The translations under genes were made by a program, and so were the position numbers. Shown one piece after another: positions 43,879 through 55,676 of a DNA stretch of 64,000 bases. The notes under the pieces are model-generated. The model was not told where the DNA came from and did no database searches. It worked only from the letters and a program-made list of their open reading frames with translations. Origin of the DNA: Glebionis coronaria (Eukaryota > Streptophyta > Magnoliopsida > Asterales > Asteraceae); contig CM046882.1 in the NCBI GenBank assembly GCA_025667525.1, forward strand, positions 529,157,473 through 529,221,472, given 5' to 3'. Position 1 is the stretch's first letter. Each line of letters starts with the position of its first letter.

Positions 43879-46800
43879 TGTTGGAAATTCACTTTATGTG
43901 ACGACATTTAAGAATTCCCATTAGTTATCATAGTCACACACGCATAGACTAGACTAGGTAACGATGTATAGTTTAGGTGTCGTGTGACTATATATACCCC
44001 TCCAAGGCTTCCAAGGAGGGGGTTGTTGTTTGTTTTCCATTTTCACTTTAATAAACTTTTTCTTTCTTTTACACACACAACCTTCTCTACTTCATCCATG
44101 ACTACCACCACCATATTCCTCCCTAATAGACCACCGGATCCTTATATGGCAAACCCACAATTGGCATCAGAGCTTCGGTTCAATTCTTGGATCGTGTTTT
44201 TTTGTTATTGATTTTGGTGGTCAAATATTTTTTGTTCTGAATATATCAAATTTTTTTGTCACTGTCTTGGATTATTGTTCTTTGTCACGTTATGTTACTT
44301 TGTCCATTAAAACTTGGTCCATCAAAACAGTCGGTTACATAGTCTATCATGTGATCATCATACTCATATCCGATTATATCATTATGTCTCATGGTTTCAT
44401 TTTTTCATATATGATATTATACTTATATTTGATATTATCGAATGTAATATTTCTTATCTGGTTTTAACAACATTTTATGGGTTTCTTTGTTTTTATGAAC
44501 ATGAAGATCAAGATCAGCCCAGAAATCCCCAGAATCCCAGATTTGCCAGAAACATCAGACCCAGAAAAGCAAGATCCTGAAATTCAGAAAAAAGTACAAC
44601 TTTTAGATAAGATTTCAGATGGCTACTTTTGATCGCATTGATTGCGATGGCTGGACTGTGATGGGTCGTTACGATGGAACCATTGCGATGGTGTCCATCA
44701 GGTTGCGATGAGACTGCGATGACTTATTTTTTTAATATTGCGATAATTTTTTTCTTTAAAGAAAACAGAATAACAAGTTTAAAAATTATACCATGACCTT
44801 GGACTTAACCAGTACCAACATATCACCAACCTTTTTACTCCACAATCAAAACCACTCGATCTAACTAATCCCATCGTCTCCTAACCCCCCCCCCCCCCAC
44901 CTAGACTCGTATCTAAAACATTACTCAAATCTTGATCTCAGATTCATTCTATCAAACCAAAGATCTATTTAGATCATATTTATTAGAACTCTCATAATCA
45001 CAGATCACTGTGAAGGCATAAACCTCATTTGATATTCGAATATAAATAATGACTAATAACATCTGTGTTATAATCATCATTTTTTTCGGTATGAAACATA
45101 AAACAAAAATCAACCCACATGCAATCACAAATTCACCTACCCGAGACCTATTTTTTTAATATATCTTGAAGTCGAATAATTATGGGTCTTTACTCCATGA
45201 ATGGTTCGATTGCTTTCTGAGATAATATGATAAACGGGTATGGTGAAGTCACTCATTTGATAATGATATGATGAGATTCGTTTGTGATTGGGATGAGAAG
45301 TGATTTGGATTGATGGTGGCTAGCATCTTTGCTAAGATGGGAGGCGTGTTTTGTTTTGATGAGAGATGGTGGGTGTAATATGAGAGGATTTTGGGGGCGG
45401 ATAAAACAAGGTTGAGATTAGGTTATGTTGGTTTGAGAGGATAATTAGGGATAGGCAGTACTTTATACCTAATTTTTAGGTATAGAATTTGATTGGACCG
45501 TGTATATAAATGGACCGTGTAAACTTGGGCTGATGTGATGATGTTATATGATGGGCCAAATGTTCAAGTTTAAAACGACATGCCGACTATATATCATGTT
45601 AATGTCTATTTACATATCATGTAAATGTTGGTTATTTATTGGTATAGATTAAGTGACATTAGTTATAGTCGGATTTATAACGTCAAAGTGACGAGACAAA
45701 GAGACGAGACAACGTGACAAAATTTATTTTGATGAGACCGAAGAAAAATAGGTATATTTTTAGTGGCTACAATTGTGCAAGCTTAAGTCACAAGATCGAA
45801 GGATTTTTATTCAGTTTCATGTTTGATGTATCTGGTTCATTCTATCAGTGGTCACTTCAAATTGCCGACAAAGGGGTTGGAAAAGATTTCCATGGAGAAT
45901 TTATGAGTAGAGAATTTCGATCAGCAGCTGATTCTTACAAAATATATAATTCTGCTTATTTATTATTCTCACGAGATTTCAGGTACATGTGCGTACGATT
46001 TATTGCTGGTTTCGAGGTTTCGAAACCATCAAGGGGGAAGAAGAAGACACATTGAACGCACAACGAGTACACGCGATCAACTTCATACCTTCTTTTGATT
46101 TGAAGACATTCCGAGAAGACATTTATCATAACCGCAGAGAAAATCAGTGTTTTAACTCCTGGCGTTATCAATCTCTAAACGGTACACTATTGGTTGATGT
46201 TTAATTGTTCTGATGTTGCAACTATTCATCATCATTATCCTATATGGAGAGATATGCACTTCCGGGACTTAATTGACTCTGGTGCATCTCCGGAAGAAGA
46301 TATGTGCATTTCCAGGACTTAATTGACTCTGGTGTTACGATGTCAACTTCATGAACGGGATAAAGTGTCTACTTCAGTATTTGAGCTTCATACTTGGGAT
46401 TGGTTTACTTTCTTCAACTACGTGGGGGAAGAAATGTCTTGATTCTTTCTAGTATGCATAACTTGAACTCTCAGGGGGAAGAAAAATTCAGAAGAATTAT
46501 TCAAGCGTGAGAAGAGAATTTGTTGATCATCTTGGTGTGCCCCAAACTTTCAATCCCTCATAGCAACATTATCATTTTATATGATGGGGTTTGCTTGTTA
46601 AATTCCGATGTGCGCTTAATATTATAAGCTTTATTGAAAGCTTTGAAGTTGCTTATGAGGATTGTCGGTTTAGGGGGTAGCTATCAAAAGCTTCCACATC
46701 AAGTTTATGTGGCATAAATTAGGGGGAAGTTAATTCAGAAGATTCTCCTTAACCATAAGTATATGGATTACTTAGCTCGTGTCGTTACAGTATTTCTACT

Positions 46801-47249
46801 ACAAGTTACTTTAAAAATGAGTCGTTTTGAAGTGAAGACTTGAAGTCAAAGACCTCAGAAGACTTCATTAGCATTGGACGCTTCATGGAAGCTTTTGTTC
46901 TTAATCATTATGTACTTGTTAGGAAGAATATTGTAAGGAATTCTACACGTCGTCCCATGGGGAAAGATTATTGGAAATTCACTTTATGTGACGACATTTA
47001 AGAAATCCCATTAGTTATCATAGTCACACACGCAAAGACTAGACTAGGTAAAGATGTATAGTTTAGGTGTCGTGTGACTATATATACCCCTCCAAGGCTT
47101 CCAAGGAGGGGGTTGTTGTTTGTTTTCCATTTTCACTTTTATAAACTTTTTCTTTCTTTTACACACACAACCTTCTCTACTTCATCCATGGCTACCACCA
47201 CCATATTCCACCCTACTAGATCACCGGATCCTTATATGGCAAACCCACA
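43879..47249 (+). mobile_element. Non-autonomous LTR retrotransposon (3.37 kb) nested in an LTR
   Basis: LTRs of 281 bp (43879-44159 and 46969-47249) differ at about nine positions by eye. The target duplication ATTAG is perfect (43874-43878, 47250-47254), and the other host LTR shows the empty site (about 56258-56270). The primer-binding site ATTGGCATCAGAGCTT follows the left LTR, and the tract GGGGAAAGA precedes the right one. Each LTR has a TATATATA promoter-like box followed by a small CCCCTCC/GGAGGGG hairpin. No gag or pol is recognisable, so it would depend on a helper element. A run of about 14 C lies near 44887. Confidence 0.9.
45714..46055 (+). CDS. Hypothetical ORF in the non-autonomous LTR element
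   Basis: An open frame of 113 codons begins MTKFILMRPKKNRY and ends KPSRGKKKTH. I do not recognise it. Downstream the sequence has repeated purine tracts (aagggggaagaa at 46030, tgggggaagaaat at 46424, cagggggaagaaa at 46472, agggggaagtt at 46718), resembling duplicated polypurine tracts. The ORF may be chance or a degenerate remnant of an ancestral polyprotein. Confidence 0.2.
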   Translation: MTKFILMRPKKNRYIFSGYNCASLSHKIEGFLFSFMFDVSGSFYQWSLQIADKGVGKDFHGEFMSREFRSAADSYKIYNSAYLLFSRDFRYMCVRFIAGFEVSKPSRGKKKTH

Positions 47250-49887
47250 ATTAGCGCTCATTTTAAAAAGATTTGGTCCACGATTAAAAAGGGACTTAAT
47301 GGAAATAAGTAAATGTAGTGTCAATAATCATATCAGGCAGCATACAAAAACACTTGTATTCCAGTTTTCAAAACATTTTCACTTTAGCTTATAGAGTCTT
47401 GAATTACTTCGGATTCATAAGTCTCACAAATCTGGGTTAACATACAAATATGTATATATATCAAGTCGTAATCTCTGAGTTCAATCTCTTTAAGTAATAA
47501 TTATATTTTCTTTGATTCATATATTTTGGAATTATAGCATCATTGTTCGGGCCATTATACTCAGAAGCCATTCTATAAACGTTTGAGGAGCGAGAGCACT
47601 TTAAATTGTAAACCTAACCACTCAGTCAGAACGTAATATCGAGATAGAACATATTTGTACAAAGTTTCCTACTAACATGATACATTATATATTATCTCAT
47701 TATTATGTTTTATGTTCATTAGTTTCAAAATTGGCAAAAATACTCCTTTTAGTTATAAGTTTGGTATATTTACACTTTTAAACCTTAAAGTATAAGGTTT
47801 TAATATTTACATTTTCAACCTTCGAATATTAACCTTAGGGTTTCAAACTTTACAAAATCAATTCCTTGTAGTTTTAAATTTGATAAAATGACACTTTTGG
47901 CCCAAAATGTTTATAGTTTCAAAAATGACAGTTTTAGTCCCTAAACTTGTTTAAAATTACATAACAAGCTCAAAATTATACCACATGATCTAGGAACTTA
48001 AAAAAAAGTTTATAAAAACATTTATAATTATAATAACACTACTTTTCCATATTTATACTTAAAAAGGAATTTAAGTCATTATTTTATGTAAATACAAAAC
48101 TTGGGTTTTATTATATCTTTAGCTTATAACTTTGATTTTAAATGATCATATGAACTAATTATTTTTATATTAGCTTATTAAAATCTTATTAACATTATAA
48201 CAAGTCTTATAAAATCATTATAACAAGATCTAATCTTATATAACATAGTGATTACCTAGGTAGCTCTAAACTGACTTTTAGGGCTTCTTATGAACTTCTT
48301 TTGCTTCTAAGCTTCAAGAACTTCAATGGCTACTTCTTAGACCTAGTTTCTGGTATCAAGATTTCCTTAGGACTTTGTTAGAAGTGGAATATCAGAATCT
48401 ATGGGTATTGAGGTAAGAAAGTTGGGGATGAAGTAAAATGTATGCATTTTGCCACTATATATACCCATTTGAAGCCTAGGAGTCTTAGTTCTAGCTTAGA
48501 AACGTGTTAGGGACTTAGAGTGATGATACATGAAGGCTAGTGATGATCCATGGAAGCTATAGTTGAATTTATCTAAGGTTTGTGGCTAAAAGTATGTCAC
48601 GGCAACATTTAGATAGGATTGATGATTTAGAAACTACAAGTAGGTGATCAGGCAGCTATTAAGGCTTCTAGAAGGCAAAAATATCTAGTAAATATCTGAT
48701 TTCAAACCTATAATTGGAGGGAAAGAGTTTAAACTTAGTTTTGGAGGTAAAAACCTAACCGGGTCCAAAATTAGGGCTTGTAACTTTATGGTTTGGAAAT
48801 TATTGTAATTAAGGGTTTAGTAATGTGATTAGTGATGTATTAAGGTGTAATTAGGGTTTACATAATGTAATTATGAGTTTTGGGTCCTTGGTTTTAAGTT
48901 TAACAAAGGTTTGAAGTGAAATTGGGAAGAAAACCTAATCTGGTTAGGGTTTCTAATGATCTTGGGTTAAACCCTAGTTAAAGTCAATATCCTTCCTTTA
49001 GCTACTATTTTAAACTCAATTTATATCCTATATATTGTGTTTTAAGTATCCAAAGAGGTTATACTCTTAGTTTGATAAGTTATTCTAAGTAAACATGTCT
49101 AAAGAGTAAAAATACCTATTTTGACCTAATTTACAAGTCATGCATTAAAATGTTGTACCTTGTGCTTTAGGGTACTTTTACATTGCTCTATGGTAATTAT
49201 ATAACCTAAATGTAATGTTATGAGTGTTTGTAGACTTGTCCTAAAAGACTAGGTACTGATTCTAAGTAAAATGCTTAATATAAGGGTTATAGGTCATTTA
49301 GCCTAATGACTTTTTACTTTGGGTAATTAGTGATTATTTCCTCATGTAAACTTATTATAGGTCTTATAAGTTATGTTTACGACTTCTAACGATTCTACAC
49401 ACTTAGTTTAAGGGTTTGTATAGGGTAATTATAACCTAGGTGCAATTAGGTTAGCTTATGATTCTATTCTTCAATAACTTGTACATTGTGCTTTAATAAT
49501 TTGTAACTTATCTTTAGATAAATGTATGATCTTAATATGGTACTTACTTGAGTTTTATAATTGGTTGCAAAAAATTAGACTCTAATTCAATTTGAAATGG
49601 ATTTTAGGTGCTAATCCAAGTTACTAGGTTTTAATGTTTGTAATTAGCTTTAGATGACTTTTACTTAGTATTTTATGATCAAATATTACTTCCAAATGAT
49701 AGATTATAACTTTTACATTTGTATTTGATATTCATATATGGATATTGTGTAGGTAAATTACTTGAAACTTAAGTTTATAATGGATTTCTAGGGTTCTATG
49801 GCTCTTTGATGATTTAGGGCATCTTTGTTATATTTGAAATGTTCTTATTCATAATATATCCATATGATTACTTTTAGAACTCAGACT

Positions 49888-49889
<2 letters not shown>

Positions 49890-49921
<32 letters not shown>
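49890..49921. repeat. (TA)n microsatellite
   Basis: About 16 TA units lie in the left LTR of the chromodomain Gypsy. The right LTR at about 58940 has only gatatatacatattg. Confidence 0.95.
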
Positions 49922-49926
<5 letters not shown>

Positions 49927-50134
49927 CATATAGGCATATGTTGAACTAGCAATTGAGTTTGTGAGAACCCATATGTTCAGAAGTCAATCACATATTATAG
50001 CATAAGGCAAAAATTTCTTAGTAAATTCACCTCTTTGTTTATTTATCAAATGAGAATTACACATACATTGATTACATTAGCAAAATATACTAGATGTCAT
50101 AGTCTCCATCCCTTATATTAACTCGTCCCGAGAT

Positions 50135-51598
50135 TTAGCTAGATGTAAGGTTTTGGGTAGAAAATAGATGCGGATATTTAGACCGAATTTGATCTTCACA
50201 TTCCCAAGTATACTCAGGTCCTCTCTTCGAGTTCCATCGTACTTTAACTATTGGGATTTGACTCTGCTTCAATTGTTTGATCTCTTTATCCATGATTTCT
50301 ACTAGCTCTTCCATAAAATTTAACTTATCATCGAGTTGAAGTTCTTTCATCGGTATGATGAGAGATTCATCAGATAAGCATTTCTTAAAATTTGAAACGT
50401 GAAAAGTATTGTGAACATTACTAAGCTCTTCAGGAAGCTCTAGTTTATATGCAACAGCGCCAATTCTTTTGGTTATTTTAAATGGTCCAATATACCTTGG
50501 ATTCAATTTCTTTTTCTTTCTGAATCGGATAACTCCTTGACGAGGATACTTTTAGCATAACGCGATCTCTAACTTGAAATTCCAAAGGTTTACGTCTAGT
50601 ATTATCGTAACTCCTTTGTCTATCTTGTGCTGCTTGTAATTGTTGTCGAATTTGAATAATCTTTTCATTAGTCTCATATAATTATAGTCTTGTTAGTTGA
50701 ACATCTCTGACTTCAACACAAACAAACAGGCGATCGACACTTTCTTCCATAAAGTACTTCGAAAGGCGCTACTTTAATGCTAGCATGATAATTATTGTTA
50801 TAGGAGAATTCTACTAGAGGTAGATGTTTCTCCCATCCTTTTTCCAAAATATATTACGCAACCTCTAAGCATATCTTCGAGAGTCTGGATCGTTCTTTCA
50901 CCCTGTCTATTTGTTCGAGGATGATATGTCGTACTCATGTCCAATTGAGTTCCTAAGGCATTTTGAATCGACCTCCAAAACACAGATGTAAAGCGATTGT
51001 CACGATCTGAGATGATAGATACAGGCACTCCATGTTGAGAGATTATTTCCTGAATGTAGCATCTTGTAAGAGTTTCCATACCATCAGTTTCTTTAATAGG
51101 AATGAATCGCGCAGATTTAGTAAGACGATCGATAATACCCCAGATGGTGTCATGTCCATTTCATGTCTTAGGTAACTTAGTTACAAAATCTATCGTTATT
51201 ATTTCCCATTTCCATATTGGAATCTCTGGTTGTATCAGTAGTCTTGATGGTTTTTGATACTCTGCTTTAACTCTTACACACGTTAAACACTTACTAACGT
51301 ATTCTGATATGATTGCCATCATGTTATGCCACCAATAGAGTCTCTTCAGATCTTGATACATCTTGACGGAACTAGGGTGTACAGAATACTTCGATTTATG
51401 AGATTCGGGTATAAATAAATCTCGTAAATTACCATGGGCAGGTAACCAATTACGATTCTTAATACTACGAATTTCATCTTGATGAACTTCAAATGCTTTG
51501 TCCATTCCTCGTAATTTCTCAACTTCAACATTTAATTTAAGTGCTTCTTCTTGGGCTTTGATAATATGGGTAGGTAATTTCGGGAAAAGAGTTATCAT
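50135..51598 (-). pseudogene. Gypsy integrase and C-terminal chromodomain
   Basis: Three minus-strand frames cover integrase. 51598-51161 holds the zinc-binding region and start of the core ([47 protein letters not shown]). 51079-50798 continues the core ([39 protein letters not shown]). 50506-50135 is the C-terminus with [15 protein letters not shown] and a chromodomain (KVRWNSKRGPEYTWECEDQ). A chromodomain marks the chromovirus group and is thought to direct integration to particular chromatin. Frame breaks near 50510-50800 and 51080-51160 inactivate it. Confidence 0.88.
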
Positions 51599-51721
51599 TA
51601 AATATCTAACTCGTAACGGTTTAACATGCTCCTTTCAACTCAAAGCATCAGCTACTACATAGGCTTTTCCTGAATGATAACGAATTTCACAATCGTAATC
51701 AGCAAGTAATTCTAACCAACG

Positions 51722-52890
51722 TCACTGTCTCATATCCAGTTCCTTCTGATGAAGAATATATTGAAGACTCTTATGATGAGTAAATACTACACACTTCGTA
51801 CCATAGAGGTAATGTCTCAAGATTTTAAGAGAAAATATCACCGCTCCTAATTCCAGATCATGGGTAGTATAATTCTTCTCATTAGTTGTAAGTTGCCTTG
51901 ATGCATAAGTAATAATTTTATTCCTTTGCATAAGCACTGCTCCCATTCCTTGAAAAGACGCATCACAGTAAAAGATAAAGTCATCGTTACCTTCTGGTAA
52001 TGCTAGAATAGGTGCTTCACACAACTTTTGTTTCAATAATTGAAAAGCTACTTCTTAATAATTTCCCCAGACAAACGGTTTGTTCTTCTGAGTCAATTCA
52101 GTCAAAGCTTTAGCAATTTTTGAAAAACCTTCGTTAATATCCAGCAAGTCCTAAGAATTGTCTTATTTATGTAGGCGTAGTAGGATTAGTCCAATCCTTA
52201 ACAGCTTCAATCTTCGCAGGATCCACACGAATACCTTAGCTATCAATGACATGTCCTAGAAATTGTACAACATTGATCCAAAATTCGCACTTCGAAAATG
52301 TAGCATACAACTCCTCCTTCTTAAGTAATTCGAGAATTATACCAAGATGCTTGGCATGTTCTTCTCTTTTACGAGAGTAGATAAGAATATCATCTATAAA
52401 CACGGTTACAAATTTATCCAAGTAAGGCTTACACACTCTGTTCATGAGGTCCATGAATACAACTGGTGCATTGGTTAAACCAAATGGAATTACTTGAAAT
52501 TCATAATGTCCGTATCGCGTCCTCAAAGCAGTTTTAGGAATATCGTCTTTCTTAACTCTCAGTCGGTGATATCCTGAACATAAATCAATCTTCGAATACA
52601 CACTTGATCCTTGAATTTGATCAAATAAGTCGTCGACTTTGTGTAATGGATAAAGATTCTTTTTAGTAAGTTTTTTTAACTAACGATAATCGATACACAT
52701 TCTAAAAGATCCATCTTTCTTTTTGACAAATAAGAGTTGAGCTCCCCACGGCGATATACTTGGTCGAATAAAGTCTCGATCAGTTAGTTCTTTAATTTGA
52801 ATTAACAACTCTTGCATTTTCCTAAGGTGATAATCCATAAGGCGCTTTAGCAACTAGTGTCGCTCCTGGTATCAAATATATTTGGAATTC
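51722..52890 (-). pseudogene. Gypsy reverse transcriptase and RNase H
   Basis: On the minus strand, RT begins upstream of 52601 (region 52640-52850 with one or two stops). It continues in 52601-52236 with [38 protein letters not shown] and the catalytic [10 protein letters not shown] (YxDD variant IDD). RNase H is in 52036-51722 ([43 protein letters not shown]). Stops around 52055-52235 separate the two. These enzymes copy element RNA to DNA. Confidence 0.85.
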
Positions 52891-53152
52891 AACTTTACGT
52901 ACAAGCGGCAAACCAGGTAATTCTCCAGGAAATACTTCGGGAAATTCTCTAACTACTGAAATATCTTCTAGTCGCTTCTCATCTTGCTTCTTGTCCACCA
53001 CTTGAACTAAGAAAACTTAATCACCTCGGGATACATACTTATTAGTCTTTAGGCACGATATGATATTTAGTCGAGTTGTACTTCAAACACCATGGACAAT
53101 CAAAACTTCTATGTTAATAAGAATATGAACGACTTTCTCGTCACATAGGATT

Positions 53153-53617
53153 TTAATGGTATTTAGATAACCAATCCATCCCAATGACAACTTCAAAACT
53201 ACCGAGCTTAATTGGTATAAGGTTGATTTCAAAGGATTGACGTAATAAAGTAATGATACATCCTTGAATAACGGTACTAGTGTTAACTATTCTTCCATTC
53301 GCCATTTCTATATCATACTTAGTATTCATGGAAATAGTCGGAACATCTAACTTAGCAGCAAGTTTAACAGATATGAAACTTATATCAGCTCCTGAGTCAA
53401 ATATTACTTTAACCAGACGTTGATTTAGATGAAACGTACCCGTAACAGTGTTCTGATCTTGTTGAGCATCGTTTAGCAAATAGGCTTTTCCTCGGCTATT
53501 TCTCTCTTTACGGCACTCATTCGTAACATGCCCCTTCTCTCCGCAGTTATGGCAAATCTTAGTTACTGGTATTTGATTACTTCCAGTAGCCGGTCCTTTA
53601 CCTCTGCAGTTCCTCAT
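53153..53617 (-). pseudogene. Gypsy nucleocapsid zinc knuckle and aspartic protease
   Basis: The minus-strand frame starts at the end of gag with one CCHC knuckle (CHNCGEKGHVTNEC). It passes through a short linker and enters a retropepsin domain with the catalytic IFDSGADISFIS motif and the closing VIGMDWLSKYH. A second, degraded knuckle lies just upstream (53640-53700). Protease would process the polyprotein. Confidence 0.88.
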
Positions 53618-54546
53618 CTGATGTCCTATTCTACCATAGTTCTGACACTTGATAGTGAAATATCCTGTGTGATGTATAGAACATCTCTGACATATAGGAA
53701 GTCTTCCATTATAACCATTGCTTGAAGTTACAACATAAACTTTAGAAATATCAGTTCTTTTGTTCTGTTGTTGATGATTATCGCCTTAATTATTGTTGCG
53801 GTATTTATTCTTCTAGAAATTACGATTAGTAGGAAAACTCCTTCTATCATCAAACTTCCTTTTATTATTAACTGTCGACTGCACAAGAGTATACCTTATC
53901 ACTTGATCCATTAACCTTTGAGTAATGGTGATAACGTCCTCTAAAGTTTAAGGTTTAGATGAGGTAACATTTCCTTCAATGCTTTTGGGCAAACCTCCGA
54001 TAAAAGCTTCCATAAGTTTTTAAGTATTAGGCACCATATTAGGACATAATAATGCTAATTCCTGAAATTTTCGGATATAAGCTTTAAGATTATTCTATTT
54101 TACTACTAGATTATAGAATTCTTCATCCATCTTTCTAATCTCATTACGAGGACAATACTTCTTAATCCAGTAGATTCTTAAATTCACTCCAGGGAGTCTG
54201 ATAAGCTTGTTCTATTTCGATAGGTTGAGCATAAGCATTCCACCAAGACAAAGCTTCCTCAATCAGCGTACCCGTAGCAAACTACTTTACAATCTTTAGC
54301 ACACTTACTACGAACAAATACTGATTTAGTTCTCTCGAACCAGGGAATAAGTCCAACAGCTCCTTCAGATCCTTTATAGTTAAAAGGCTGATAGTTCATG
54401 AAGTCCTTGTAAGTACACTTCTTTACCACATGAACTTCTCTTTGTGCAACATTTCCATTACCTGAACTAGCTATATTGGCGGCTTGTGCTTGCAAAGCTG
54501 CAGTCATACTCTTAGCAAACGGTTGTCTTATTTCTTCTGGTGTCAT
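53618..54546 (-). pseudogene. Gypsy gag (capsid), broken
   Basis: The minus-strand frame 54546-54259 reads MTPEEIRQPFAKSMTAALQA and KCTYKDFMNYQPFNYKGSEG, then GLIPWFERTKSVF, the usual Gypsy capsid entry. Further gag text down to about 53750 is in several frames with stops. Basic, Gln/Asn-rich sequence precedes the zinc knuckle. Confidence 0.8.
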
Positions 54547-54995
54547 ATTTACAGTTACAGATGTTGTTGATCACGTATGAGCCATTCTATCAACATTTAC
54601 AAAATAATACTAGATAAGAATGATATTGTTGTTTACATATTCATACATTCGAGTATGGAATCAATTTAACATATCATAAGACGACGAAAACTTCTAATTC
54701 TTTCGAAAAAAATTTATATGACGATTCATAATACGAATGAACATAAAGGCAAAAACAAAATGAAATAAAAAGAATTTTGAGAACAAAATTAACAACTCAT
54801 CATTCATATTTACACGACAAGCTTCTCTGTTACATAAAGAAAACTATACATATTTTATAAACTGAAACTTGATTTCCAAGCTTAATTTCTCATCTTAATC
54901 ACCTCAGTCCTGTGCAAGATATATCCCGAATCAAATTGTTGAGTTATATTAAGATCTTAGATGAGAGTCTCTAGATTAAGCCCAGTCCTCATCAT

Positions 54996-55517
54996 TCATT
55001 GTTTGAGTTCGGAGTTCTCATGATCCAATGTTTCCATACTCACTTCATATTGACGCATTCTTTTGCTCAGTTTAAAATTTTGGCGTCGAGTAACGTCCAA
55101 TTTATATTCCAACTGACTAAGATGCTCTTGTATTTCCTTCATTCCCTTCATAAGGTTTTTTACACTCCTTTCCATCCTTCTAAAAGCTTCTAGGGATATC
55201 TCGTCGAGATGACTTGCAATTGCTAATAATTGTTTGTCATGTTTCTCCACAATTCGTGCGCTAGAAACTTCTTTATCTTCATATGGTTCTTCACGACTTC
55301 GATTGGGAGATGAATAAAGATCCTCAGGAAGAAGAAAACGTGATGTATATAAAGGCGTACTATTTATCATTTCATTTTGACGCGAAAAATATTTTTGCAC
55401 TCCGGGGTCATCATAAAATGATAAGGCAAGAACACGCACACCTGTGGGAGATGGTGTGTACATAGGGACTTCTCGTTCATCGTCATCGGACACTATAATA
55501 TAGGTAGAGGTAGACAA
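54996..55517 (-). CDS. Extra ORF between primer-binding site and gag, coiled-coil C-terminus
   Basis: An uninterrupted minus-strand frame of 173 codons begins MSTSTYIIVSDDDEREVPMY. It is Ser/Arg/Glu-rich in the middle and ends with heptad-like sequence (AFRRMERSVKNLMKGMKEIQ, HLSQLEYKLDVTRRQNFKLS, METLDHENSELKQ), so the last roughly 80 residues likely form a coiled coil. It is separated from gag by about 450 bp and lies in the leader of the Gypsy element. I do not recognise a family. It is one of the few intact frames in an otherwise broken element. Confidence 0.6.
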   Translation of the reverse strand: MSTSTYIIVSDDDEREVPMYTPSPTGVRVLALSFYDDPGVQKYFSRQNEMINSTPLYTSRFLLPEDLYSSPNRSREEPYEDKEVSSARIVEKHDKQLLAIASHLDEISLEAFRRMERSVKNLMKGMKEIQEHLSQLEYKLDVTRRQNFKLSKRMRQYEVSMETLDHENSELKQ

Positions 55518-55676
55518 CCTTGTAGTTTTTATAATATAATAACATAAGATAAGCTATTAAAGGGATAAAAATCTTACAATGGCGCTGGTGATGGCTGATG
55601 ATCTTGAAATTTAAAAATCTCAGTGATAGTTTAGGAAAAATCTTTATTCTCTATAACGTAGGCTCTGATGCCAATC

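Larger units (their letters stand above)
43296..50101 (-). repeat. 3' LTR of the chromodomain Gypsy, split by a nested LTR element
   Basis: The LTR is in two blocks, 43296-43878 and 47250-50101, separated by the element at 43879-47249. The right LTR (55677-59137) gives the uninterrupted version. It holds no gene, and a (TA)n microsatellite lies at about 49890-49921, absent from the other LTR. Long stretches (47700-50000) are AT-rich with no ORF. Confidence 0.88.
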
